Shown here: piece by piece, positions 21,304 to 29,999 of the stretch
Layout of the letters: every line of letters begins with the position of its first letter
How positions within the stretch are numbered: the stretch's first letter is position 1
Source of the DNA: a virus
Length of the DNA stretch: 37,594 bases
Reading direction: 5' to 3' (one strand)
IMG/VR virus record: IMGVR_UViG_3300050821_013316
Coordinates: 1 to 37,594 of that record
The notes under the pieces: model-generated
Seen by the model: only the letters and a program-made list of their open reading frames with translations
Database searches by the model: none
What the model was told of the DNA's origin: nothing
Made by a program: the position numbers and the translations under genes

Positions 21304-21678
21304 ATGCTGAGCGACGACGGGCGCGACGCCGCCGTGGACGGCCTGGCGGCCGCCGCCGGCTACATGAGCCTGCACGCCGACGACCCCGGCATTGCCGGGG
21401 ACAACGAGCTGACCGGCGGCGCCCCGCCCTACCAGCGGCAGCAGGTCGTCCGCAGCCCGAGCGGCCCCGGCACCCGGGACCTGTCCGACCCGGCTACCTT
21501 CAACATCCCGGCCGGCGCGATCGTCGCCTGGTTCGGCTACTGGACCGCCCTTTCCGGCGGCAAGTTCATCGGTGCCGACGAGCTGGTCGACGACCTGGGC
21601 AACCCGATCGTCGAGACGTTCAGCGGGCAGGGCACCTATACCGTGACCACCGCCCCGCTGACCGTCGACGCCGGTTGA
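21304..21678 (+). CDS. Phage virion protein, probable decoration or fibre-related
   Basis: ATG 21304 has GGAGG 7 nt upstream. The 124-residue product contains the stretch NIPAGAIVAWFGYWTALSGG, then KFIGADELVDDLGNP and FSGQGTYTVTTAPLTVD. Small proteins of this pattern (an IPAG.V..FGYW.A..GG..LG..........E.F..QGTYT core) are recurrent in actinophage structural regions (recalled). Beta-rich; function unproven. Confidence 0.7.
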   Translation: MLSDDGRDAAVDGLAAAAGYMSLHADDPGIAGDNELTGGAPPYQRQQVVRSPSGPGTRDLSDPATFNIPAGAIVAWFGYWTALSGGKFIGADELVDDLGNPIVETFSGQGTYTVTTAPLTVDAG

Positions 21679-21692
21679 AGGAGGCGACGGCC

Positions 21693-22130
21693 GTGGGCAG
21701 CGATAATGTCATCCTCTCCCCCATGTCCGGCGGCCCGGTCATCGCCGCCGACGACATCGCCGGGGTGAAGGTCCAACGCGTCAAGATCGGTTCCGGTGCC
21801 GACGGCGTCTATACCGACGTCAGCGACACGGCGCCGCTGCCCGCGCAGATCCTCGCCGGGCCGGTCGTAGGCAACGACCGGGCCGCGGTCGCCGACCCCG
21901 GCACCGCGCAGCCGCTGCCCGCCCACGCCGGCATCTACGGCCTGACCGTCCGGGCCATGCCCGGCAACCAGGGGTTGATCTTCCTCGGCGGCCCGGCCGT
22001 GACCATGCTCTCCGGCTTTCCCCTCGCCCCGGGCGAGGCGATCAGCCTCGACGTGCGCGACAGCTCCGCGGTCTATATCGACGCCGAGCAGCGCAACGAC
22101 GCGGTCGCGATGGTCTGGGTGAGCGCATGA
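21693..22130 (+). CDS. Hypothetical virion protein
   Basis: GTG 21693 with AAGGAGG 8 nt upstream. The 145-residue product, with [20 protein letters not shown], then [20 protein letters not shown] and a beta-rich C-terminus ([20 protein letters not shown]), has the VKVQRVK...GADG.YTDVS pattern common in actinophage virion proteins near fibre genes. Its stop overlaps the start of the collagen-like gene (ATGA at 22127). Confidence 0.7.
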   Translation: MGSDNVILSPMSGGPVIAADDIAGVKVQRVKIGSGADGVYTDVSDTAPLPAQILAGPVVGNDRAAVADPGTAQPLPAHAGIYGLTVRAMPGNQGLIFLGGPAVTMLSGFPLAPGEAISLDVRDSSAVYIDAEQRNDAVAMVWVSA

Positions 22131-23677
22131 GGACCGGCCTGGCTGTTCGCGGCCCGACCGGGGCAACCGGCCCGCAAGGCGACCGGGGGCCTGCCGGCGA
22201 CCCCGGACCCGCGGGCGACCCGGGACCTGCGGGACCGGCCGGAGGCGAAGGACCTGCCGGCCCTGTCGGACCCGCCGGACCGCAAGGCCCCGGCGGCACG
22301 TTCTCCCAGATCGTGCTGTCCGCCGGCTTCGACGACACTGCTGCCCCGCCGCCGGACTACACCCTGCGCGGCGAACTGGACTGGCAGGCCGCCGAAACCA
22401 GGGACGTCGCCTACGCCCAGAACCTGCTGCTGCGCAACATTCGCGCCGTTGTCGAGGTCCTGCAGGACGCGACCAACGCCGCCCAAGGCCCGCCCGGCAT
22501 GCCGGGCAACCCGGGCACGACCGGCCCGCAAGGCCCGGCCGGGCCGACCGGACCCGCCGGCGCCACCGGCCCGACCGGACCCGCCGGAGCGCCGGGCGAC
22601 CCTGGCCCGCAAGGCCAACCCGGATCGGCCGGCACTGCCGGCCCGGCCGGTGGCACCGGACCCGCCGGCCCGGAAGGCCCTACCGGGCAGACCGGCCCGG
22701 AAGGCCCCGCCGGGCAGACCGGCCAGACCGGACCGGCCGGCGCGACCGGACCCGCCGGACCGACCGGACCGCAGGGCGACCCCGGCCAGCAAGGCATTCC
22801 CGGCCCGACCGGCGAGCAAGGCCCTGCCGGGTCGTCGTCGTCGGCCTACGCCTACAACTGGTCCCTTACCTCGGTCGCGCCGCCCTCGAACGGGCAACTG
22901 CGTACCGACGGCGCCACCGCCGACGTCTCGGCGCTGTTGTGGATCGACTACGTGCAATCCTCCGGCGACGCCGTCGCCCCGCTGCTGCGCGCCATCACCG
23001 CGGGCGACACCCTCACCGTCCAGGACCGGAGCAACTCGTCCGCCTTCGCGGTGTTCACCGTTACCGCCGACGCCGTCGACTATCCGGCCCAGACGTACAT
23101 CGAGGTACCCGTCGCCTACCAGAACGGTGTCGGCGTAGCGAAGAACAACCAGTCGGTCACCCTGTTCCACCAGATGCGCGGCACGCAGGGCCCGCCGGGT
23201 CCTGCCGGTGCGCAGGGCCAGCCCGGCCCGGCCGGCGCGACCGGCCCGGCCGGGGCCACCGGACCCGCCGGTCCGGCCGGCCCCGCAGGCGACCCCGGAC
23301 CTGCCGGGCCGACCGGACCCGCCGGCCCGCTCGGCGGCACCGGCCCGGCCGGTGCGACCGGCCCCGCCGGACCTGCGGGCGACCCCGGCCCTGCCGGCGG
23401 TACCGGCCCGGCCGGGGCGACCGGCCCCGCCGGCCCCGCGGGCGATCCCGGCCCCGCAGGCGCGACCGGCCCTACCGGGCCTGCCGGGGCGACCGGCCCT
23501 GCCGGGCCCGGCGGTGCGACCGGCCCTATCGGGCCGACCGGCCAGTCCGGACCCGTCGGCCCGCAAGGCCCGGTCGGGGCGACCGGCCCGGCCGGACCGA
23601 CCAGTTTGAACGTCGTCAGTTTCAGCCCGACTCCCCCGGTAAATCCGCAGGTCGGCGACTTTTGGTGGAAGGGCTGA
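22127..23677 (+). CDS. Collagen-like fibre protein with three Gly-X-Y blocks
   Basis: A 516-residue protein. Gly-X-Y triplets, mostly GPx, fill about residues 8-57, 120-236 and 352-492; globular segments separate them at 58-119 ([20 protein letters not shown] and a helix) and 237-351 (a beta-rich domain). The C-terminus, [20 protein letters not shown] plus WWKG, is the common ending of phage fibre proteins. Collagen-like blocks in phages form triple helices as rigid spacers of head or tail fibres (family knowledge). Because it lies in the head module, it may be a head fibre. The repeats give near-tandem 9-bp DNA units, so copy number may vary between isolates. Confidence 0.9.
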   Translation: MRTGLAVRGPTGATGPQGDRGPAGDPGPAGDPGPAGPAGGEGPAGPVGPAGPQGPGGTFSQIVLSAGFDDTAAPPPDYTLRGELDWQAAETRDVAYAQNLLLRNIRAVVEVLQDATNAAQGPPGMPGNPGTTGPQGPAGPTGPAGATGPTGPAGAPGDPGPQGQPGSAGTAGPAGGTGPAGPEGPTGQTGPEGPAGQTGQTGPAGATGPAGPTGPQGDPGQQGIPGPTGEQGPAGSSSSAYAYNWSLTSVAPPSNGQLRTDGATADVSALLWIDYVQSSGDAVAPLLRAITAGDTLTVQDRSNSSAFAVFTVTADAVDYPAQTYIEVPVAYQNGVGVAKNNQSVTLFHQMRGTQGPPGPAGAQGQPGPAGATGPAGATGPAGPAGPAGDPGPAGPTGPAGPLGGTGPAGATGPAGPAGDPGPAGGTGPAGATGPAGPAGDPGPAGATGPTGPAGATGPAGPGGATGPIGPTGQSGPVGPQGPVGATGPAGPTSLNVVSFSPTPPVNPQVGDFWWKG

Positions 23678-23682
23678 ACCGC

Positions 23683-24708
23683 ATGACGTACAGCAAGGTG
23701 ACCCTCACACAGGCCACGGGCACGCAGGCGTCCACCGACGAGATGAAAGGCGTCCTGGACTCGGCGCTGAATGCCTCCGGCAAGTACTCGAAGGTCTCTG
23801 CCGGGTATGTCTTCGGCACTCGCTTCTACGACGTGTGGCGCAACGACGGCACCACCGACGGCTACCAGTGGTATTTGATCACGGTGTACGACACGGCCAG
23901 CCAGGGCCGCGTCCAGCTTGGCGGCTGCCTGGAGTACGACGACCCGACCAGGATCACCAAGAAGGCCTTACGTGGCTACTCCGGGCTCGGGTTCCTGGAT
24001 GCCAACGGGTATCCGCTGGACGCGGCGGGCGGCAACGAGCTGACGATCGGTCTTGCTTCCTTCGGCAATTCCGGCGGCTACCAGACCGGCTGCACCGGTG
24101 CCCTGTCCGGCACTGGACCGCCGCAGGCCGTGCAGGGCAACATCCTGCGGGTGCTGGTGACCGGTCGTTTCGTGTGGATGCACTGGGGGACGGCGACCGT
24201 CCCGGTCTATGCGTGCGGGGTCGGTACCTACGATCGGCTGCACCCCAATACCACCGACTCGCGGCCGTTGGCGTTCATGGCCCACGCCTGCGCCGGCACG
24301 GGCACGACGGCCTGGCAGCACCCGGCGGCGACGGCCCCGACTGTGTGCCGCACCGCCTATGCGTCCATCCTCTCCACCACTACTACCGGTTTCGACCCCG
24401 CGATCTTCACCGCGCTCGCCGGGCAGATCGGCTCCGGCGACGGCGTCCCGGACCTGAACTGGAACGGTGTCTACGTCGGCTCCCGTATGCACATCACGCG
24501 CAGCGTCGGCGGGCCGAACACCGGCGGCGGCGCCAACATGCCCGCCGCGGGGCACTCCATCGGCCTGGTGCCCGACGACTTCCTGCTGTTCTTCCGCAAG
24601 GCGTCGGTGTTGACCGGGGACACGATCACGGTCAACGGCAAGACCTACGAGCACGTATCGGCCGGCGGATACGCGCTGCCCGGCGTGTTCATCAACACGG
24701 CCGCCTGA
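23683..24708 (+). CDS. Hypothetical virion protein, probable fibre-associated
   Basis: A 341-residue protein from ATG 23683 (GGAAGGG at 9 nt); GTG 23665 in frame is an alternative start. It begins [20 protein letters not shown] and is beta-rich, with many Gly/Asn/Tyr ([20 protein letters not shown]) and no membrane helices. Four Cys are scattered in the middle. The next gene is also beta-rich. By position it may be a tip or receptor domain of the collagen fibre (inference); I recognise no family. Confidence 0.7.
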   Translation: MTYSKVTLTQATGTQASTDEMKGVLDSALNASGKYSKVSAGYVFGTRFYDVWRNDGTTDGYQWYLITVYDTASQGRVQLGGCLEYDDPTRITKKALRGYSGLGFLDANGYPLDAAGGNELTIGLASFGNSGGYQTGCTGALSGTGPPQAVQGNILRVLVTGRFVWMHWGTATVPVYACGVGTYDRLHPNTTDSRPLAFMAHACAGTGTTAWQHPAATAPTVCRTAYASILSTTTTGFDPAIFTALAGQIGSGDGVPDLNWNGVYVGSRMHITRSVGGPNTGGGANMPAAGHSIGLVPDDFLLFFRKASVLTGDTITVNGKTYEHVSAGGYALPGVFINTAA

Positions 24709-24717
24709 GGGCTTGTC

Positions 24718-25215
24718 GTGGCCGACCTGGGAACGGGTGTCACCTATGCGCCGCGCACACCGGTCGCCGGTCTGACCGACAACGTCTACTACACGATGCC
24801 CAAGCAGGGCATCTACCTCGGTGTCGGCTGGTGGCCGTTCCTGGTCGTGCAAAGCCCCGCCGGTGCCACCGGCAGCAGCGTGTACTACACGCTGCGGGGT
24901 ATCCCGGCCGGGGCGCGACTCGGGCAGGGCGCGATCCCGGCGTTCCGGGTGGAGCCGACCGTCGGACCCAACAGTGTCTACTACGGGCCCCGGATAACGA
25001 ACTTGGGCAGCGGCCGGCGGTCGCTCAAGACACCGGTCTACCTGTCCGCCGCCCGGCCCGGCAGCGTCTTCTATACCAACACGATGACCCGCGCCTTCCT
25101 GTGGAACGGCACCCGGTGGGTGTCCGCCGACACCGTGACCGTCTGGAACGGCAGCCGGTGGGCGCCGCTGACCGAGTTCACCGCCTGGGCCGGCTCGCTC
25201 TGGGTCGGACCGTAG
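24718..25215 (+). CDS. Beta-rich hypothetical virion protein
   Basis: A 165-residue protein from GTG 24718, with MADLGTGVTYAPRTPVAGLT. Aromatic VYYT repeats and a C-terminal run of short Trp motifs (WNGTRWV, WNGSRWAPL, GSLWVGP) stand out; such Trp motifs are typical of phage fibre ends. It follows the 23683 gene by 9 bases and probably works with it. Confidence 0.7.
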   Translation: MADLGTGVTYAPRTPVAGLTDNVYYTMPKQGIYLGVGWWPFLVVQSPAGATGSSVYYTLRGIPAGARLGQGAIPAFRVEPTVGPNSVYYGPRITNLGSGRRSLKTPVYLSAARPGSVFYTNTMTRAFLWNGTRWVSADTVTVWNGSRWAPLTEFTAWAGSLWVGP

Positions 25216-25227
25216 AGGGGGCTGCTG

Positions 25228-25533
25228 GTGCTGCTGACACTGCTGCTGCCGGCCGAGGTAACCCCCGGCGGCGCCCGGTTCGCCAACGCCCGGCTGACCG
25301 TGCACGTGAGGCTGGTCGCGGTCGCGCCGCTGCCGGTCCTGCCGGCCGGGCTCACCACCGCGGCGACTACCGGCCCGGCGGCCGGCGGCCGCGGGCCGCG
25401 GGCCGGCACGACCGATACCGGGCCCCGGGCCGCGGCAACGCCTGCGAAGGCCGGGCCGCGGGCGTCCACCGGACCCGACACCGGTACCACCGCCGTGTCC
25501 GAGGCGGCCGGTGCCGGCGCCGGCATCACCTGA
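25228..25533 (+). CDS. Low-complexity hypothetical protein
   Basis: A 101-residue product from GTG 25228, with a G-run ribosome site. The first 45 residues are hydrophobic (MLLTLLLPAEVTPGGARFAN); the rest is Ala/Gly/Thr-rich and disordered. No family is recognised. The composition makes the frame less certain than its neighbours, but the start is well placed 12 bases after the previous stop. Confidence 0.5.
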   Translation: MLLTLLLPAEVTPGGARFANARLTVHVRLVAVAPLPVLPAGLTTAATTGPAAGGRGPRAGTTDTGPRAAATPAKAGPRASTGPDTGTTAVSEAAGAGAGIT

Positions 25534-25561
25534 ACAACAAGCACGAGAAGGGGGTGGGGTT

Positions 25562-26251
25562 GTGGCCGAGGTGGGCATCGGGCAGGTCGCCACGCTGGTG
25601 TTGGACCGCTACGACGAGACCACGTCCGCGACGCTCGTGGTGTGGTCGCCGCCCGATCCGGTCGACGGGCTGCGCCGGCAGGTCCCGGCGGTCGCGGTCA
25701 GCTCCGACGGGCACAAGACGTGGACGGCTGTGGTCGACCCCTACGACGTCGGCGGCCTGTGGTACCAGGAGTGGACGGTCACCGGCACCGGCAAGGGCCG
25801 CATCGTCAACGAGGTCCCGGTCGCCCCCGACCGGATGGCTGTGCCCGACCAGTACTCGTACGCCACCAGCGCCGACCTGGCCGCCTACATGCGCGACGAG
25901 CCGCCGCCGGACTGCGAACGGATGCTCGCCGACGCGACTCGCGAGATCGACCTGATGCTGCTGACGGCCCGCTACTGCGTCGACGACCAGGGGTTCCCGT
26001 CCGACCCCGGCCAACGCCAGGCGGTCCGCGACGCGGTCTGCGAGCTCGTCGCCTGGTGGAACGACACCGGCGACCCGTCCGGTGCCCTGGACGTCTACTC
26101 GAGCCTGTCCGCCGGGTCGATCTCGATCGGCCGGGCGACCGGCCGGGTCGCCGCCGGGCAGGCCAAGAGCGCCTCCACCAGGATCAGCCCGCAGGTCGCC
26201 GGGATCCTGCGCGCCGCCGGCCTGAGCCAGCAACCCCCGGACACGTGGTGA
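25562..26251 (+). CDS. Head-tail adaptor (connector) with N-terminal Ig-like segment
   Basis: GTG 25562 with a G-run site. The 229-residue product has a beta-rich N-terminal part (ATLVLDRYDETTSATLVVWS) and a helical C-terminal half: YATSADLAAYMRDEPPPDCE, RMLADATREIDLMLLTARYC and AVCELVAWWNDTGDPS. This helical half fits head-tail connectors of the gp6/gp15 group that bind under the portal. Its place between head and tail modules supports this. Confidence 0.75.
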   Translation: MAEVGIGQVATLVLDRYDETTSATLVVWSPPDPVDGLRRQVPAVAVSSDGHKTWTAVVDPYDVGGLWYQEWTVTGTGKGRIVNEVPVAPDRMAVPDQYSYATSADLAAYMRDEPPPDCERMLADATREIDLMLLTARYCVDDQGFPSDPGQRQAVRDAVCELVAWWNDTGDPSGALDVYSSLSAGSISIGRATGRVAAGQAKSASTRISPQVAGILRAAGLSQQPPDTW

Positions 26252-26255
26252 CCTC

Positions 26256-26948
26256 GTGATCGGGCGGGCCAGGACCAACGGCCGCAATCGGATGACCGGG
26301 CTGCCCGGGGTGCTGCTGACCGACGTCGTGACCGTCGAACCCTACCGGGACGTCGACTCCTGGGATACGGCGACGGCCGTGCGCTGCCTGGTCGACGAGA
26401 CCCCGTCGGACCTGCTGACCAACACCGGCACGATCAGCGACGTCACCGTCCGGCTGTTCTGCCCCCCGGACACCGACATCCCGAAGGGCTCCAAGGTCAC
26501 CCTGGCGGACGGCAGGTTGGGGTCGGTGCAGGCTGTCGCCGGCCGCGGGCTCACCAGCCTGTTCCCTGTCCCGAAGCACATCGAGGCCCATGTGCGGCTG
26601 GGCGTGTACGCGCCGACCCCGATCGGCGCGGTCACGGTCACGATCGTGCGGCGGCAGGTGACCGGCCGCGACCCGTACGGCAACGACGTCTACGGCGAGA
26701 CCCGGTTCGACGTCGCCGGGGTCGCCGTCGGGCAGATCACCAGCCAGGACAGCCAGCAGCCCGGCAACTCCCGGGTCACCAGGCAGCGGACCGTCGTGTT
26801 CCCGCCCGGTACGAGTGTCAGCCCGCAGGATCGGCTGATCATCTTCGGTCAGCGGTGGGGCATCGACGGCGAACCCTCCGTCGTCGTCGAACCGGTTCTC
26901 GGGCTCACCGCCGGGATCGTCGTGCGCGCCGTCCGCACCACCGGCTGA
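26256..26948 (+). CDS. Head-closure (stopper)-type protein
   Basis: A 230-residue protein from GTG 26256; ATG 26292 is an alternative start. Beta-rich with two similar halves: VRLFCPPDTDIPKGSKVTLA and VVFPPGTSVSPQDRLIIFGQ, each ending with a hydrophobic strand set, suggesting an internal duplication. Stopper proteins of siphophages are small beta-barrels in this gene position, between adaptor and gp10-like proteins. The call is inferred from place and fold. Confidence 0.65.
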   Translation: MIGRARTNGRNRMTGLPGVLLTDVVTVEPYRDVDSWDTATAVRCLVDETPSDLLTNTGTISDVTVRLFCPPDTDIPKGSKVTLADGRLGSVQAVAGRGLTSLFPVPKHIEAHVRLGVYAPTPIGAVTVTIVRRQVTGRDPYGNDVYGETRFDVAGVAVGQITSQDSQQPGNSRVTRQRTVVFPPGTSVSPQDRLIIFGQRWGIDGEPSVVVEPVLGLTAGIVVRAVRTTG

Positions 26949-26964
26949 AAGGAAGTGGGGGCGG

Positions 26965-27264
26965 ATGCCCACACATACGACGATCTACCCCGGCGGGGTC
27001 CAGGCGATGCTGCGTGCCCCGTTCATGATCGAGGCGATGCGGGTCCGGGCGGCGCGGGTCAAGCAACGCGCCCAGGACCTGTCGCCTGTGCGTACCGGCC
27101 GCTATCGGGGGTCCTGGCACTACCGGTCCGGCCTGAACAACCAAGGCTATGCATCGGCGACCGTCTATAACAGTGTCTACTATGCCGGATATTTGGAGTT
27201 TGGCACGAGATATATGCATGCGCGGCGGGTGCTGGCCCGCGCGATCGCCCAGGTCCGCCGCTGA
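26965..27264 (+). CDS. HK97 gp10-like protein (neck/tail completion)
   Basis: A 99-residue protein from ATG 26965 (GGAAGTGGGGGC upstream). It has SPVRTGRYRGSWHYRSGLNN and a terminal VYYAGYLEFGTRYMHARRVL, the classic AxYxxYxEFGTxxM.A...L ending of HK97 gp10-family proteins. These join the neck to the tail. The bases 27147-27222 use more A/T-ending codons than the rest of the window. Confidence 0.85.
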   Translation: MPTHTTIYPGGVQAMLRAPFMIEAMRVRAARVKQRAQDLSPVRTGRYRGSWHYRSGLNNQGYASATVYNSVYYAGYLEFGTRYMHARRVLARAIAQVRR

Positions 27265-27292
27265 ACCACCAACTCGAAGGGGGCTGTTTGCC

Positions 27293-27646
27293 GTGGACAG
27301 CAACGACACCGTGACCGTACAGGTCGCCTACTCGCCGTGCCTGGGCGAGATCGGCACCACGAAGGAGCTGCGCCGTGACGAGGCTGCTGTACTCGTTTCC
27401 CAGGGACGGGTCCGCTACGCCGATCGGGACGGAACCGGTACGACCGTGCCGGCCCCTCCGCATCCGAGTCCGCCGCCCGCCCCGCAGCCAGGGCCGCCGC
27501 CTGCCCCCAAGCCGGGACCAGCGCCCGGACCGCCCGCCGTTGTCGTGCCCGGGACCGGTCCGCGGCCGGCCCCCGAGCAGGCCCCCGCCGGTAGCCGGGC
27601 CGGCCGGCAGCAGCACGGGGCCGGCGAGTCGCTGAGCACGCCGTGA
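27293..27646 (+). CDS. Hypothetical protein with Pro-rich tail
   Basis: A 117-residue protein from GTG 27293. The first 45 residues (VDSNDTVTVQVAYSPCLGEI, then TTKELRRDEAAVLVSQGRVR) form a small fold with a VQVAYSP...EL..DEA..LV..GR pattern like small tail proteins; the rest is Pro/Ala-rich and disordered. It overlaps the next gene by GTGA at 27643. Confidence 0.65.
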   Translation: MDSNDTVTVQVAYSPCLGEIGTTKELRRDEAAVLVSQGRVRYADRDGTGTTVPAPPHPSPPPAPQPGPPPAPKPGPAPGPPAVVVPGTGPRPAPEQAPAGSRAGRQQHGAGESLSTP

Positions 27647-28167
27647 CGGTCCTGCCGCTGACGACCACCGCCCGGATACCCGGCGGCCGCGGCGCCAAGA
27701 CCGGCATTGCCGGGCCGGCCGCACTGGCCGCGGCCGCCGCCGCCGGGCCCGGCGGCGGCAGCGCCTGGGCGCCGCCGGCCGCGGCCTCCGACGCCGAGCT
27801 GCTCGCCGTCGAGCTGCTGCAGGCCGGCCTGCCGGTGCGGGTGGTGACCGAGCTGCCCGTCGAGATCGAGAACCACCTGCCGATCGTGCAGGTCGTCGAG
27901 ACTCCCGGGGGCGGGCAGATCGTGCCTGCGCACGACACCGCCGTGATCGACTACGACGGCTATGCCGCCACCCGGGCGACCGCGAAACAGATCGCTGCCC
28001 AATGCCGGCAGATCCTGCTCGGCGCGGCCGGGCACATGTCCGCCGACGGGCAGATGTGGGTGAACCGGGTCGTCGAAATGCGCCGGCCGACCTTGCTGTA
28101 TTACGACGACGCCTCCGACATCCGCCGCTTCGGCGGATCGGTACGGCTCAACATCCGCTACCGCTAA
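27643..28167 (+). CDS. Tail terminator protein
   Basis: GTG 27643 overlaps the previous stop. After a low-complexity first 50 residues (probably disordered), the 174-residue product has a compact alpha/beta domain: ELLAVELLQAGLPVRVVTEL, HLPIVQVVETPGG, and the end RRPTLLYYDDASDIRRFGGS, then VRLNIRYR. The alpha/beta fold with a C-terminal RRF....R strand and the position before the major tail gene match tail terminators. Confidence 0.75.
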   Translation: MTVLPLTTTARIPGGRGAKTGIAGPAALAAAAAAGPGGGSAWAPPAAASDAELLAVELLQAGLPVRVVTELPVEIENHLPIVQVVETPGGGQIVPAHDTAVIDYDGYAATRATAKQIAAQCRQILLGAAGHMSADGQMWVNRVVEMRRPTLLYYDDASDIRRFGGSVRLNIRYR

Positions 28168-28198
28168 GCGCACTGCTCGAACTTCCTCGCCGCGCATC

Positions 28199-28226
28199 AC
28201 CTCGCACCGGACCTCGGTGGCGGGGT
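28199..28226 (+). other. Hairpin before the major tail protein gene
   Basis: ACCTCGCACCG (28199-28209) pairs with CGGT-G-GCGGGGT (28215-28226) over 11 bp with one bulge and a 5-nt loop, followed by TCTTCGT. It lies in the 95-nt gap between 28167 and 28263. It could be a leaky terminator or a 5'-end stabiliser of the tail-protein message. Confidence 0.5.
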
Positions 28227-28262
28227 TCTTCGTATGCCCACCGTTGGGAAGGACCCGCAGCG

Positions 28263-28889
28263 ATGACCGCAGACCGCAACATGATCCTGGCCGGGATGAA
28301 CGGCGGCGGTGCTGCCGGTACCGCCCTGGCACTGTTCGCCAACGTCGGCGCCACCATGCCCGCCGACGCGACCACCGACCCCACCGTGGGTGCCGGCGGC
28401 ACGGCCTGGCACGACCCGGGATGGATCACCGAGGACGGCCTGACCCGGGCGGTGAACGTCGACACCAACGACGTCAAGGCCTACGGCTCGTCCGTGCCGG
28501 TACGCATCATCAAGACGTCGCGGACGACGACGTTCTCGATCAAGTTCCTCGAGTCGAACCCGGTCAGCCTGGCGATCTACCACGAGCTGCCGCTGGGCAC
28601 GCCCGCACCCGGCGACCCGGGCATCACCGTGGACGACACCGACGGGTCGTTCGACTTCACCGAGGGTGCGGCCCGGTCGCAGTTGTACGCGGCGGTGTTC
28701 GACGTCGTCGACGGCAACAACCACGTGCGGGCGGTCGTGCCGACCCTGGAGGTCACCGGCCAGGAGGACTTCGCCGCGGCGCCGGGCGCGCCGCTGACCT
28801 ACGGCGTGACCATGACCGCCTACCCGGGCTCCGACGGTGTCGCCATCCACTGGTTCTACGTCCTGGACGCCCTGGCCACCGGCCCGTAG
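28263..28889 (+). CDS. Major tail protein (tail tube)
   Basis: A 208-residue protein from ATG 28263. It starts MTADRNMILAGMNGGGAAGT and contains GWITEDGLTRAVNVDTNDVK, then the strand SSVPVRIIKTSRTTTFSIKF, and VDDTDGSFDFTEGAARSQLY; its C-terminus has GAPLTYGVTMTAYPG. GW.TEDG......V....V.A.GSS.PVR matches actinophage tail-tube proteins, which polymerise around the tape measure. It is bounded by hairpins on both sides. Confidence 0.85.
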   Translation: MTADRNMILAGMNGGGAAGTALALFANVGATMPADATTDPTVGAGGTAWHDPGWITEDGLTRAVNVDTNDVKAYGSSVPVRIIKTSRTTTFSIKFLESNPVSLAIYHELPLGTPAPGDPGITVDDTDGSFDFTEGAARSQLYAAVFDVVDGNNHVRAVVPTLEVTGQEDFAAAPGAPLTYGVTMTAYPGSDGVAIHWFYVLDALATGP

Positions 28890-28907
28890 CCGGGGGAAAC
28901 CCCCCGG
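28890..28907 (+). terminator. Hairpin right after the major tail protein gene
   Basis: CCGGGGG and CCCCCGG pair with a 4-nt AAAC loop, beginning directly behind the TAG stop. There is no U-tract. Partial termination here would keep the tail-tube message more abundant than the chaperone and tape measure genes that follow. Confidence 0.65.
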
Positions 28908-28960
28908 CGGGCGGGCCGGCGACCCTATCGTGAAAACCGGCCCGTTTTGAGGGGGAATGT

Positions 28961-29443
28961 ATGGCATCGTCGCCTGCGCGGAAGACCACCGCCGCGAAAC
29001 GCGCGCCGGCCCGGCGCGGACCGTCCGCCGCGCCGGCCGCGCCGGCCGAGCCGGTCGAGCTCGAACCCGACGACCAGGAATGGATCGCCCGGCACCAGGC
29101 TATCGCCAACGGCGAGGACACCCCGGCGGCGCAGGCCGAAGCCCTGCTCGAGGACCTGCCCGAAGGGGCCGTCGCCGTACCGCTGGGCCCGCACGGCGAC
29201 CTGGTGCACGTCATCCCGCGCCGCAACTGGCGGTCGTCCGCGCTGACCTGCCTGCACGAAGGCAACCTGGACGGCTGGGCACAACTGTGCCTGCACGAGC
29301 CGGACTACAAGATCTGGATCGGCGTCGACCCCACGGTCGGCGAGGTCATGGACATGCTCGAGGTCTGGCAGAAGCTGACCGGCGAGGACCTGGGAAAAGC
29401 CGACGTACAGCGCGGCTCCTTGCGCAATGGCAGACGGAGGTAG
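28961..29443 (+). CDS. Tail assembly chaperone, short form (G-like)
   Basis: A 160-residue protein from ATG 28961 (GAGGGGG at about 6 nt). A basic, Ala-rich disordered start (residues 1-32) precedes a helical domain with DDQEWIARHQAIANGEDTPA, and VDPTVGEVMDMLEVWQKLTG before the slippery site. The gene lies between the major tail and tape measure genes, where the G/GT chaperone pair always is. It ends in RRR after the frameshift site is read straight. Confidence 0.85.
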   Translation: MASSPARKTTAAKRAPARRGPSAAPAAPAEPVELEPDDQEWIARHQAIANGEDTPAAQAEALLEDLPEGAVAVPLGPHGDLVHVIPRRNWRSSALTCLHEGNLDGWAQLCLHEPDYKIWIGVDPTVGEVMDMLEVWQKLTGEDLGKADVQRGSLRNGRRR

Positions 29444-29976
29444 AAGGCGACCTCGCCTTCCACTACGCGGGCCTGGACCTGCGCGACCTGTGGCGCCCGA
29501 ACGGCGGCGCCTCGAGGCTCACGTGGCGCCGGCTGGGGGTGCTGATCGACCGGCTGCCGCCGGAGTCGGCGACCAAGACCGCCATCCGCGACAACCTCGG
29601 CCCCACCCCGCAACAACAGGACGACGACGGTGAGTGGGACGGCTACGGCTCGTACTCCAACACCGACATGCACCTCGGGATGATCGTCGACGAGCTGCGG
29701 TGGATCCGCTACGCCGTCTACCACGCCCAGGGCGGCAAGCCCGGTAAACCGCACCAGTACCCGCGCCCCGGGGTCGCCCCGCAGGCCCGCCGCCGGCTGT
29801 CGGCGGCCGGCCGCGACTTCCTGTCCACCATGCGGGCACGCCGCGCCGTACGGGCGCCCGAGCCGCCGCAGGTGCCGCCGCACATCGCCGCCGCCCGGGC
29901 CAAGCATCTGGGCCCGGCCGAACGCGCATGGCTGTACCGGCAGCTCCACAACCCCCAGCAACCGCCACCTGAATAG
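28961..29976 (+). CDS. Tail assembly chaperone, frameshifted long form (GT-like)
   Basis: A -1 slip on GGGAAAA (29392-29398) joins residues 1-146 of the short form to a second frame of 192 residues, from SRRTARLLAQWQTEVEGDLA to the end QPPPE, giving 338 residues. The second part has LAFHYAGLDLRDLWR, ATKTAIRDNL and a basic helical tail, as in T domains that recruit the tail tube. The first and second frames differ by exactly -1, as required. The long form is needed in small amount for tail assembly (family knowledge). Confidence 0.85.
29392..29398 (+). other. -1 ribosomal frameshift slippery site GGGAAAA
   Basis: Zero-frame reading is CTG GGA AAA GCC; slipping back one base gives GGG AAA AGC, so the heptamer fits the X XXY YYZ rule. 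It lies 45 bases before the zero-frame stop at 29441-29443. GC-rich sequence follows that could pause the ribosome. Confidence 0.9.
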
Positions 29977-29999
29977 CACGCGCCGAAGGGGAGGGCACT

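Noticed and set aside
22485-23604. Repeat array that might be taken for a CRISPR or minisatellite
   Set aside because: Repeats are 9-bp Gly-X-Y codon units with no constant repeat and spacer lengths; they are explained by collagen-like coding.
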